A DNA stretch of 35,914 nucleotides from a virus: the IMG/VR virus record IMGVR_UViG_3300037882_001368, positions 1 to 35,914 of that record; one strand, 5' to 3'. Numbering within the stretch: the first letter of the stretch is position 1; each line of letters opens with the position of its first letter. Shown here in pieces: positions 1-5,985 of the stretch. The notes under the pieces were generated by a model. That model was not told the origin of the DNA and made no database searches. It worked only from the letters and a program-made list of their open reading frames with translations. Both the position numbers and the translations under genes were made by a program.

Positions 1-7
1 ATTAAAT

Positions 8-14
8 CCCCCTT
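8..14 (-). promoter_or_regulatory. Ribosome binding site for a gene off the left edge
   Basis: On the minus strand the window ends with AAGGGGG followed by seven bases, the spacing expected of a strong Shine-Dalgarno sequence. The leftward operon therefore very likely continues with another gene whose start codon lies at or just beyond the left edge. Confidence 0.4.
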
Positions 15-38
15 AAAATAAAATATATGCAATGGTTT

Positions 39-527
39 TTATCTTCTGCTAAAATACCGCTCCGCATCATCGCCTAATATGCGTTTGTGTGCTTCAATGG
101 CAGATTTTTCGGTGGCAAAACGTGGCGTGACGTAATAAAATGTTGACGGGACACAACATGCGTTTATTTTCTTATCTACTTTATGGTAAAACCCTCCCCA
201 ATATTCACTTCCATCTACCCAATCCGCAGCGTCCCATAACGCTTGCTCATACTTACAGCGTGTTACCTGCTCCCATAGGGCTTGTTCTTCGCCTTCATTT
301 GTAAGCGGATAGCAATTTCCCAGGCTGTAGCGATAATTATCAATATCATTATTATTCCAGTAAGTTCTTTCTATCTCACCATTATCACAAACATAATAAT
401 AATCATCATAATTTTGAGGCGTAAATCTTTTAGACTTAACTTCAGTTTTTTGTGGTTCAGTTTTTATTTGGTCTCTTAAATGGTTAATTTGTTTTTGTAA
501 ATCGTTTATTTGTGATTGGTAGTCCAT
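39..527 (-). CDS. Hypothetical early phage protein with N-terminal coiled coil
   Basis: A 162-residue acidic protein that I cannot assign to a named family. The first ~25 residues (SQINDLQKQINHLRDQIK) look like a short coiled coil. The body is rich in Trp, Tyr and Asp (DYYYVCDNGEIERTYW, ALWDAADWVDGSEYWGG), a composition common in small uncharacterised phage proteins. I chose the ATG at 527, because GGAG precedes it at good spacing within the end of the upstream gene; the same frame can be extended to a TTG at 545 that overlaps that site. It is the last complete gene of the leftward operon, and a ribosome site for a further gene lies just left of it. Confidence 0.75.
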   Translation of the reverse strand: MDYQSQINDLQKQINHLRDQIKTEPQKTEVKSKRFTPQNYDDYYYVCDNGEIERTYWNNNDIDNYRYSLGNCYPLTNEGEEQALWEQVTRCKYEQALWDAADWVDGSEYWGGFYHKVDKKINACCVPSTFYYVTPRFATEKSAIEAHKRILGDDAERYFSRR

Positions 528-531
528 GGTT

Positions 532-825
532 TTATTCTCCGTCAATATAAATTATTGTTAAATTGTTGTTGCGTTCAACTGGTAAATATTGCTTCTTTTG
601 AAGTTCATTAATTGCCATTTTATTTATTTCTTGCCTAAACTTTTCGCTTGTATGATGCAAAATATATGGAATAGCGTCACGTGGATACTGTGACAAATTA
701 TCATATTCATTTATAAAATCCTGCGGTGCAAATAATAAATAAACAGCTAAACCAAGTTGTTTTTTAATTTCAAGTTCTAATAATTCCGCTTGTTGTTGTT
801 GCGTTAGATCTATATACTTTTTCAT
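532..825 (-). CDS. Hypothetical early phage protein (97 aa)
   Basis: Starts MKKYIDLTQ and contains two likely helical stretches: a Gln/Leu/Glu-rich N-terminus (TQQQQAELLELEIKKQL) and a later Lys/Glu helix. No family is recognised. The ATG at 825 follows GGGAGAA at proper spacing. This Shine-Dalgarno lies inside the last codons of the upstream 59-residue gene, so the two are probably translationally coupled. A TTG 33 bases upstream in frame is ignored because it has no ribosome site. The gene ends in IYIDGE, and its final codons in turn supply the ribosome site of the next gene, a recurring arrangement in this operon. Confidence 0.75.
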   Translation of the reverse strand: MKKYIDLTQQQQAELLELEIKKQLGLAVYLLFAPQDFINEYDNLSQYPRDAIPYILHHTSEKFRQEINKMAINELQKKQYLPVERNNNLTIIYIDGE

Positions 826-829
826 AATT

Positions 830-1009
830 TTATTCTCCCTGTTGTTTAATTGTAGCAAATGGTTTATTACTCCATTCGTTTTTTGGGTTTACATGCACCG
901 CAACATTATTAAAAAAATTGCGTGCAAGCGTAGTTGCTTCCTGCGGTGATTTGGCAATTATTTTTATAACTTTATTTGTGCTTGATGTTTCTATTGCGAA
1001 AAATTCCAT
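830..1009 (-). CDS. Small hypothetical phage protein (59 aa)
   Basis: Reading leftward, ATG at 1009 opens a 59-codon frame beginning MEFFAIETSS and ending KQQGE, with the stop at 830-832. It is supported by a GAGG ribosome site about seven bases before the ATG, formed by the last codons of the upstream gene (..TR stop). It also fills an otherwise empty gap in a fully packed operon. The sequence includes SPQEATTLARNFF, a helix that resembles small phage proteins handling modified or processed residues, but no function can be assigned. Its end carries the Shine-Dalgarno of the following gene. Confidence 0.7.
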   Translation of the reverse strand: MEFFAIETSSTNKVIKIIAKSPQEATTLARNFFNNVAVHVNPKNEWSNKPFATIKQQGE

Positions 1010-1012
1010 AAA

Positions 1013-1231
1013 TTACCTCGTTTGTTGTGCTATTAAATTATCTAATTCTGTTGCATCATTAACTTCAAATGATGCAGGCGTTGCCTGTAGTTTGTGCGTA
1101 TTTATCTGCATAAAACTAGCTTGATTTGGCAGCACCCATTCCTGATTGCTGATTTTATGGCTATAATATGCAAGTCCGCATATCAACCAAAACATACTTG
1201 TCATTGCGACACAAATTAATCGGTTTTTCAT
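1013..1231 (-). CDS. Small single-pass membrane or secreted phage protein
   Basis: A 72-residue protein starting MKNRLICVAM. Residues ~4-23 (LICVAMTSMFWLICGLAYY) form one hydrophobic segment after a positively charged N-terminus, so the product is either a signal-anchored inner-membrane protein or a secreted one. The rest is polar. The ATG at 1231 is preferred over an in-frame TTG 15 bases upstream because a GAGGAG ribosome site sits directly before it. Its start overlaps the end of the upstream coiled-coil gene. Function unknown; small early membrane proteins of phages often act on host envelope processes or superinfection, but nothing here proves this. Confidence 0.72.
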   Translation of the reverse strand: MKNRLICVAMTSMFWLICGLAYYSHKISNQEWVLPNQASFMQINTHKLQATPASFEVNDATELDNLIAQQTR

Positions 1232-1242
1232 TTTGTTACTCC

Positions 1243-1446
1243 TCAAGAATCAAATGGATTGTTAAAATAATCTAATCTTTGTGCAAAATCATTGTTACAG
1301 CTGTTTTTTAAGCGTTGATTATCACACTGCAAACTAAATATCTCTTTTTCTAATTGTTTAATTTTTCTTTCCCATGGCGCAATGCTTTGCATGGTTGTTA
1401 AATGCGGATATTTACGCACATTTTCTTCTATTTCATTCTGGTTCAT
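1243..1446 (-). CDS. Small coiled-coil hypothetical protein (67 aa)
   Basis: Begins MNQNEIEENV. Residues ~27-48 (RKIKQLEKEIFSLQCDNQRL) have the heptad pattern of a coiled coil or leucine-zipper-like helix, suggesting an oligomer or a partner-binding protein. The start overlaps the end of the upstream gene by 14 bases, and GGGGAA lies about ten bases before the ATG. No family recognised. Confidence 0.68.
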   Translation of the reverse strand: MNQNEIEENVRKYPHLTTMQSIAPWERKIKQLEKEIFSLQCDNQRLKNSCNNDFAQRLDYFNNPFDS

Positions 1447-1693
1447 CGGTTACATTTCCCCAATAGTTAATATTTACCCATTTAATAAATGCTTTCAAAG
1501 TGCTTTCATGTATTCCACAAGCCTCATCAATTTTACTTGCAAATGTTCCTAATGGGGCAAGAGGTGGCAATCCAGTTTCCTTGTAAAACAAATCAGTTAT
1601 TTCTTTTCTGCTAACTGCCCATGATATGCAACCAAGCCAAGCATCAATCATATAATTGGGCGTAGTATTAGGCTTTAATTCTAAAATATTCAT
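1433..1693 (-). CDS. Hypothetical early phage protein (86 aa)
   Basis: Starts MNILELKPNT with a very strong AAGGGGGGAG ribosome site just upstream. The protein is compact, with Trp-rich ends (DAWLGCISWAVSR near the start, FIKWVNINYWGN near the end), and likely a small globular domain. The spacing of SRKEITDLF and ESTLKAFIKWVN is compatible with a helical DNA- or protein-binding fold, but I cannot name it. It overlaps the upstream regulator-like gene by four bases (ATGA-type coupling). Confidence 0.72.
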   Translation of the reverse strand: MNILELKPNTTPNYMIDAWLGCISWAVSRKEITDLFYKETGLPPLAPLGTFASKIDEACGIHESTLKAFIKWVNINYWGNVTDEPE

Positions 1694-1905
1694 AACTCCC
1701 CCCTTGCAATAGCGTCTTGAATTAACTTTGCATTTTTAGCGTTTAATATTTGCCTATCTTTACGCCAATTTTCAACTGTTACCTCTGATAATCCTACAAT
1801 TTTAGCAACATCTCTTATAATTTCGTAAAATCGCTTGTTTGTTTTTTGGCTATAAATTTCAACCCAAGCCTTAAACGTAGCGTTGTCCGTGATTTTAATT
1901 GTCAT
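1690..1905 (-). CDS. Probable helix-turn-helix transcription regulator
   Basis: A 71-residue protein. Residues ~33-53 (RDVAKIVGLSEVTVENWRKD) fit a helix-turn-helix: a first helix, a Gly turn, then a recognition-type helix ending in Trp-Arg-Lys, as in Cro/CI-type small phage repressors. It is the second gene after the leftward promoter and lies beside three 13-bp repeats that overlap that promoter. The natural inference is that it binds there and governs the early/late switch. The ATG at 1905 follows AAGGA and overlaps the stop of the preceding gene. Alternative: a DNA-binding accessory protein without regulatory function. Confidence 0.65.
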   Translation of the reverse strand: MTIKITDNATFKAWVEIYSQKTNKRFYEIIRDVAKIVGLSEVTVENWRKDRQILNAKNAKLIQDAIARGEL

Positions 1906-2080
1906 AATTTACATTCCTTATTGTTAAATTTGCGCCTTCAATGTCATAAGATATTTTTTCAATGCTATTCCTGTTTTCAAATATCTTAACCCCATCAAGG
2001 CAAGTTATTTGTATTCCATATTTTTCACTTGCGCTTTCTAATGCAATTAAAAAACTAGCTATTCTATTTTCTCGGTTCAT
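1895..2080 (-). CDS. First gene of the leftward operon, unknown (61 aa)
   Basis: Starts MNRENRIASF, preceded by GGGAG at good spacing. It reads like a small alpha/beta protein (IASFLIALESASEKYGIQI followed by beta-like strands YDIEGANLTI). It is unrecognised. As the promoter-proximal gene of the leftward operon it should be the earliest-expressed product of this transcript, a position often taken by regulators or host-takeover factors. That role is inferred from position only. Confidence 0.7.
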   Translation of the reverse strand: MNRENRIASFLIALESASEKYGIQITCLDGVKIFENRNSIEKISYDIEGANLTIRNVNYDN

Positions 2081-2106
2081 TTTTTATCTCCCTTGTTGAT
2101 AAATAC

Positions 2107-2135
2107 AATATAACACTAACATTCTAAAATAGCAA
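2107..2135 (-). promoter_or_regulatory. Leftward sigma70-type promoter of the early operon
   Basis: On the minus strand TTGCTA (2135-2130) and TATATT (2112-2107) are separated by exactly 17 bases, giving a predicted start near 2100, just upstream of the first leftward gene. The -35 box is part of the first 13-bp repeat, so a protein bound to the repeats would block this promoter. Confidence 0.6.
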
Positions 2136-2161
2136 TCTAAAATAACATTCTAAGATAGCAA
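2123..2161. repeat. Three tandem 13-bp repeats (probable operator)
   Basis: Three head-to-tail copies begin at 2123, 2136 and 2149: TCTAAAATAGCAA, TCTAAAATAACAT and TCTAAGATAGCAA. A weaker fourth copy may lie at 2110. A 13-bp period puts neighbouring copies about 1.2 helical turns apart. They sit between divergent promoters and overlap the leftward -35 box, which fits a repressor operator; iteron-type binding by a replication protein is the alternative. Confidence 0.65.
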
Positions 2162-2199
2162 TAATAAAAAACACATATATTCCAATGATATAAAAATAC

Positions 2200-2228
2200 T
2201 TGCAATTACTATTATGATGCAATATAAT
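2200..2228 (+). promoter_or_regulatory. Rightward promoter of the packaging/structural genes
   Basis: TTGCAA (2200-2205), a 17-base spacer and a perfect TATAAT (2223-2228) form a good sigma70 promoter. The predicted start falls at about 2234-2236, on the terminase small subunit ATG (2236). No Shine-Dalgarno is seen before that ATG, so the transcript could be leaderless. Related boxes occur at 7936 and 25729. Confidence 0.65.
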
Positions 2229-2235
2229 TAATATT

Positions 2236-2648
2236 ATGGATAAATTAACCGCAAAACAACTTGCTTTTTGTCAAGAATATGTTGTAGATAAAAATGCTAC
2301 GCAAGCTGCAATTCGTGCTGGTTATAGCGAAAATACGGCGCATGATATAGGTTGTGAGAACCTTAAAAAACCCAACCTAAAAAAAAAATAGATGAGCTTA
2401 TGTTAGAAAAGCAAGAAAAAACACAGTGGGACGCTTTAAGAGTGGTCAAAGAGCTTGAAGAAATTGCTGGGCTTGCGAAAAATGAAGGGCAATTCTCCGC
2501 TGCTGTAAATGCCATCAAGACAATTATTGATGTGAATGGAATTGAAGCTCCGAAAAGTCTCAACTTAAATCACAAGACTGAAAATATAGACGATAAAACA
2601 CTTGCAAATAAGATTGCGCTTGTGTTACAATCTGCGGTAAAGAAATAA
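2236..2648 (+). CDS. terS: Terminase small subunit, interrupted by a -1 frameshift
   Basis: The DNA-recognition subunit of the packaging motor. Frame 1 (51 codons) begins MDKLTAKQLAFCQEY and includes KNATQAAIRAGYSENTA, the N-terminal helix-turn-helix typical of the Terminase_2 family, then GCENLKKPN. It stops at TAG 2389 immediately after ten A residues (2379-2388). Moving back one base on the A-run continues IDELMLEKQE.. through the rest of the family's oligomerisation region to the stop at 2648, giving a normal-length protein of about 137 residues. Either ribosomes or polymerase slip on the A10 run, or the run was miscounted in sequencing, or the gene is broken. No ribosome site precedes the ATG. 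An internal ATG at 2400 lacks a clear one too. Confidence 0.82.
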
Positions 2649-2663
2649 TTTTTAGAGGTTTAT

Positions 2664-3131
2664 ATGACATTCGGTAGCGCATTTCAAAATAATAACGATG
2701 TTCAAGGCAACCGTGGCTTTGATGTCGCTGCTAATGGCGCATTAATTGTTAATCGCAACATAGCAACTCACCCTGCTGTAAATGTTGTTTTTACTATTGG
2801 TGCAGAAGTTTCTAACGTGCGTAACTTATCGTTGCAATTTAGAAATGCAAACAAACGTAATATTGCTGAAGAGGTGATGTATGATTTATTTGTGTTTGCT
2901 GGTGCGTCTCTTGCGCTTGCTTCAACTGGCGGTTCAACTGGTATTGCTGACGGTGGTGCGGGCTCAATTTTTCAAACTGTTGTTGCCAAAATGCAATTTA
3001 GATGTTTGACAAATGCAGCTGGGTTGTCGGAGTTCACTTGGACAGATACTGGAAATGAGAGTGTTCGTTTGGGGGTGAAATTACCAAATGGTAATGTAAT
3101 GTTATCTAGCGCATTTGCTAATGCGTTGTAA
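2664..3131 (+). CDS. Unknown virion-like protein between terminase genes
   Basis: A 155-residue protein, MTFGSAFQNN.., preceded by AGAGG. It is rich in Gly, Ala, Asn, Val and Thr with alternating hydrophobic residues (NVVFTIGAEVSNVRNLSLQF, VRLGVKLPNGNVMLSS), the look of an all-beta structural domain such as a capsid decoration, head fibre or fibre-tip module. It has no membrane segment or catalytic motif. Its place between the two terminase subunits is unusual for a structural protein. Its stop overlaps the terminase large subunit start (TAATG), so the two are translationally coupled. Structural role is inference from composition. Confidence 0.7.
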   Translation: MTFGSAFQNNNDVQGNRGFDVAANGALIVNRNIATHPAVNVVFTIGAEVSNVRNLSLQFRNANKRNIAEEVMYDLFVFAGASLALASTGGSTGIADGGAGSIFQTVVAKMQFRCLTNAAGLSEFTWTDTGNESVRLGVKLPNGNVMLSSAFANAL

Positions 3132-5632
3132 TGAATGATTTAACTGTCTTAATTTCTCAATTATTGCAAAACCCTGATAAAAAACAGGAATTAGCCTCGT
3201 TAGTTCAATCTAGCGAGGTTTTTGATAAGCCCTTTACGCCATGTTCGCAACCGCAGCGAGATATGTATCTCAGTAAAGCTGATGTTTTGTTAGCAGGTGG
3301 GTGTGTTCCTGCTGAAACCGAGTTTTTAACCCCAAATGGCTGGAAGGCAATATCTGATTATTGCGTCACAGATAAAATTGCACAATGGGATATCGGAGGC
3401 AAATTATCATTTGTTAAGCCATTAAATTACATTGATGCACCATGTAATGAGATGATAGAGTTTTCTAACTCTCGTTTCAAAATGATTGTTTCTGCTAATC
3501 ACAGAGTCCCATTATATAAATGGGACGGTGAATTTTGTGTTAAAACAGCTAGTGATTTAGAAAAAAAACCATCACGTCATAAAATACCAGTGCATTATCA
3601 TATTGATAATATTGGAATTGATTTAACTGATAACGAATTAAGGCTTGCGGTTGCAATTAATGCTGATGGTAGTTTTAATAACGGTTCACAACAATGTCGC
3701 ATGAGTTTACGAAAAATGCGCAAGCGTGAAAGATTAGAAACATTACTTGTTGCGCTAGGGCATAAATGGAAAGAATATCACAATCCCAAAAGACCAACAG
3801 AAGTTCGTTATAGTTTTTATCCTAAATACACAAGCAAACGATATGATGATTTTTGGTGGCAAGCAAATCAACGTCAGCTTGAAATTATCTTAGAGGAAAT
3901 GTCATATTGGGACGGTGATTATTCTGGTGCTTGTGGTGGCGAAGTAATTTTTAACAGTAGTCATAAATGTGATGTTGATTTTATGCAATATGCAGCTCAC
4001 GCTTGCGGACGTGTTGCCACAATAAGCAAAAAAGATAATTGTTATAGATTGTTTATTAGTCAAAATGGCAGCGTCAAATCGTCATTAGTTTTTCGTGGTG
4101 ATGCTTTGAATATTAAGCGCATTAAAGTTGATAGACAATATTGTTTCGAAGTTCCTAGCAGTTTTTGGCTTGCTAGATATAATGATATGATTTTTGTGAC
4201 AGGCAACTCTCCTGGAGGAGGGAAAACCGCTGTTGGTGTCGGCTTAGCATTAAATAATCACAAGCGTTCTCTTGTGGTTCGTCGTCAATTTGTTGATTTA
4301 GCTGCACCAATTCACACGTTATCAAATATTTTAACTGAAAGCGGACGAGGATTAAAAGGCTTAACTAAAGGCAACCGACCATTATATCGCTGGAATGAGC
4401 AAGAAATTGTATTTATGGGGCTTGGTGAAGACCAAGGCGGAAAGCAAGGCTTGCCATTTGATTATATTTATTTTGATGAAGGCTCGCAATTTTTAGAAGA
4501 GCAATTTAGAATGTGTTTAGGTTGGTTGCGTTCACCAGATGCAAATCAGCGCACAAGGGTTGTTATCGGCACAAATCCGCCAGTATATCCATATCATTTA
4601 ACAGGTGCGTGGCTATCACGTTATTTTGCGCCTTGGCTTGACCCTGCGCACCCTAACCCTGCAAAGGCTGGTGAGTTACGTTATTTTAACCCAACAAACA
4701 ATGATGAATGCAATAAAGATGATGTTTTTATTATTGCAGGTCGTGAAGTCGGAGCGCATAGCAGAACTTATATTCCATCATCATTTACAGATAATCCATA
4801 CTACAATCCTGATGAATATATTAAAAGCCTTGCTTCATTGCCAGATACTGTGCGAGATAGATTGCTTGCTGGTGATTTTATGTCGGCTTATGAAGATAGT
4901 GAATGGCAGGTAATACCTACTGCATGGGTTGAAGCTGCATTTGAGCGATGGGAACGTTACGGCAAGCCAGCTAATGTTCCAATGTGCGCTATGGCCGTTG
5001 ATATTGCACAAGGTGGCAACGATTGCACTACAATAGCAATGCGTTATGATATTTGGTATGATAAATTAACATCAGTCAAAGGAAGTGAAACGCCTACAGG
5101 GGCAGAAGTTGCGGGGTTGGTTATTCAGCATAGACGCAACAATGCGGTTGTTGTGGTTGATGCGCAAGGCGGTTTTGGTGGTGCAACTATTGAGCATTTG
5201 AAAATAAATGATTTTGATTGTGTTCCACATCATGGTGGCAATGCGTCAATGGCTCGCACATTGGACGGCACTATGGGTTTTTATAATAAGCGTGCTGAAG
5301 TATATTGGAGATTTAGAGAAGCCCTTGACCCTAGCCAAGCTGGAGGCAGTAAAATTATGTTGCCTCGTGACCCTGAGTTATTATCTGATTTATGCGCTGT
5401 CGAGATTGACCAGAGTGAAATGATTAATAAAAAAGGCATAAAACTTGTCAAAAAAACTGATTTAATTAAATCATTAGGGCGTTCACCAGACAAGGGTGAT
5501 GCTGTGGTTATGGCTTGGAGCGTTGGACTTAAGCAAGAAAATATTGCAGGTGGTTGGGGTGCATATAAAACTAATAGACAAAATGCAGTTCCTCGTGTTA
5601 ATATGGGTAGAGATAATATGCGGAGAAGGTAA
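3131..5632 (+). CDS. terL: Terminase large subunit containing an intein
   Basis: The ATPase/nuclease that packages phage DNA. The 833-codon frame holds a 302-residue intein at residues 58-359; removing it leaves a 531-residue terminase, a normal size. The exteins join LLAGG to SPGGGKT, so the intein sits inside the Walker A loop. Walker B is YIYFDEGSQF (D449, E450). The C-terminal RNase H-like nuclease has an acidic first strand, AMAVDIAQGGND, a second strand, VVVVDAQGG, and a final DKGDAVVMAW acidic motif. ATP binding cannot occur until the intein splices out. Codon use of intein and exteins looks alike. The gene is coupled to the upstream gene and followed closely by small head genes. Confidence 0.93.
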   Translation: MNDLTVLISQLLQNPDKKQELASLVQSSEVFDKPFTPCSQPQRDMYLSKADVLLAGGCVPAETEFLTPNGWKAISDYCVTDKIAQWDIGGKLSFVKPLNYIDAPCNEMIEFSNSRFKMIVSANHRVPLYKWDGEFCVKTASDLEKKPSRHKIPVHYHIDNIGIDLTDNELRLAVAINADGSFNNGSQQCRMSLRKMRKRERLETLLVALGHKWKEYHNPKRPTEVRYSFYPKYTSKRYDDFWWQANQRQLEIILEEMSYWDGDYSGACGGEVIFNSSHKCDVDFMQYAAHACGRVATISKKDNCYRLFISQNGSVKSSLVFRGDALNIKRIKVDRQYCFEVPSSFWLARYNDMIFVTGNSPGGGKTAVGVGLALNNHKRSLVVRRQFVDLAAPIHTLSNILTESGRGLKGLTKGNRPLYRWNEQEIVFMGLGEDQGGKQGLPFDYIYFDEGSQFLEEQFRMCLGWLRSPDANQRTRVVIGTNPPVYPYHLTGAWLSRYFAPWLDPAHPNPAKAGELRYFNPTNNDECNKDDVFIIAGREVGAHSRTYIPSSFTDNPYYNPDEYIKSLASLPDTVRDRLLAGDFMSAYEDSEWQVIPTAWVEAAFERWERYGKPANVPMCAMAVDIAQGGNDCTTIAMRYDIWYDKLTSVKGSETPTGAEVAGLVIQHRRNNAVVVVDAQGGFGGATIEHLKINDFDCVPHHGGNASMARTLDGTMGFYNKRAEVYWRFREALDPSQAGGSKIMLPRDPELLSDLCAVEIDQSEMINKKGIKLVKKTDLIKSLGRSPDKGDAVVMAWSVGLKQENIAGGWGAYKTNRQNAVPRVNMGRDNMRRR
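3302..4207 (+). other. Intein with LAGLIDADG-type homing endonuclease remnants
   Basis: A self-splicing element encoded in frame. It starts with Cys58 (CVPAETEFLTPNGW, block A); block B is IVSANHRVPLYKW with His124. The end reads CFEVPSSFWLARYNDMIFVTGN (blocks F/G, broken here only by length: CFEVPSSFWLARY then NDMIFVTGN), followed by Ser as the +1 residue. The terminal Asn is preceded by Gly where most inteins have His, a known variation. Between the splicing blocks, LRLAVAINADG (residues 170-180) and a second motif around MSYWDGD resemble the paired LAGLIDADG helices of a homing endonuclease. The catalytic Asp is present in the first and the second is degenerate, so endonuclease activity is uncertain. 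Confidence 0.9.
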
Positions 5633-5635
5633 GAT

Positions 5636-5785
5636 ATGGAAAATAAAAATAATGATTTTTTTACGAGCGATTATGTGCCTATATATACAAACAGCAAAAC
5701 GTTTATTCCTAAAGATAAAAACGATACAATAAAAGGTTATTTACCAATTTACAAAGATGAAAAACCATCAGAAAAGGTGAGTTAA
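5636..5785 (+). CDS. Small hypothetical head-module protein (49 aa)
   Basis: Opens with MENKNNDFFT three bases after the terminase stop and ends KPSEKVS just before the next ATG. GGAGAAGG in the last terminase codons serves as ribosome site. It is hydrophilic, with an internal near-repeat (DYVPIYTNSK and GYLPIYKDEK, each containing P-I-Y), suggesting two copies of a short binding motif. No family recognised. Position between terminase and portal suggests an assembly or connector accessory. Confidence 0.65.
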   Translation: MENKNNDFFTSDYVPIYTNSKTFIPKDKNDTIKGYLPIYKDEKPSEKVS

Positions 5786-5787
5786 TT

Positions 5788-5985
5788 ATGGGCGGGCTGT
5801 TCAGCAAACCAAAAACACCAGAAATAAAACCAGTTCAATCAATACCTGAACCAGATGATGCGCTGATGCAGGTTAATCAAAGACGCAAGCAAGCAAAACG
5901 TGCGATGCAGCAAGGAATTATGTCAACTAGATTATCAGATGCAAACACTCAAGACACAATGCAGAATAAACCAGTGGGGCAGTAA
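5788..5985 (+). CDS. Small conserved protein preceding the portal
   Basis: A 65-residue protein beginning MGGLFSKPKTP, with a Pro-rich stretch followed by a basic Arg/Lys/Gln helix (QRRKQAKRAMQQG). Short proteins starting MGGLFS(K/S)PK.. and ending in a basic Ser/Thr region are common just upstream of portal genes in podoviruses; that resemblance is from memory of such loci. Their function is not established; an assembly or minor virion role is plausible. GTGAG lies just before the start, and the stop abuts the portal ATG. Confidence 0.75.
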   Translation: MGGLFSKPKTPEIKPVQSIPEPDDALMQVNQRRKQAKRAMQQGIMSTRLSDANTQDTMQNKPVGQ

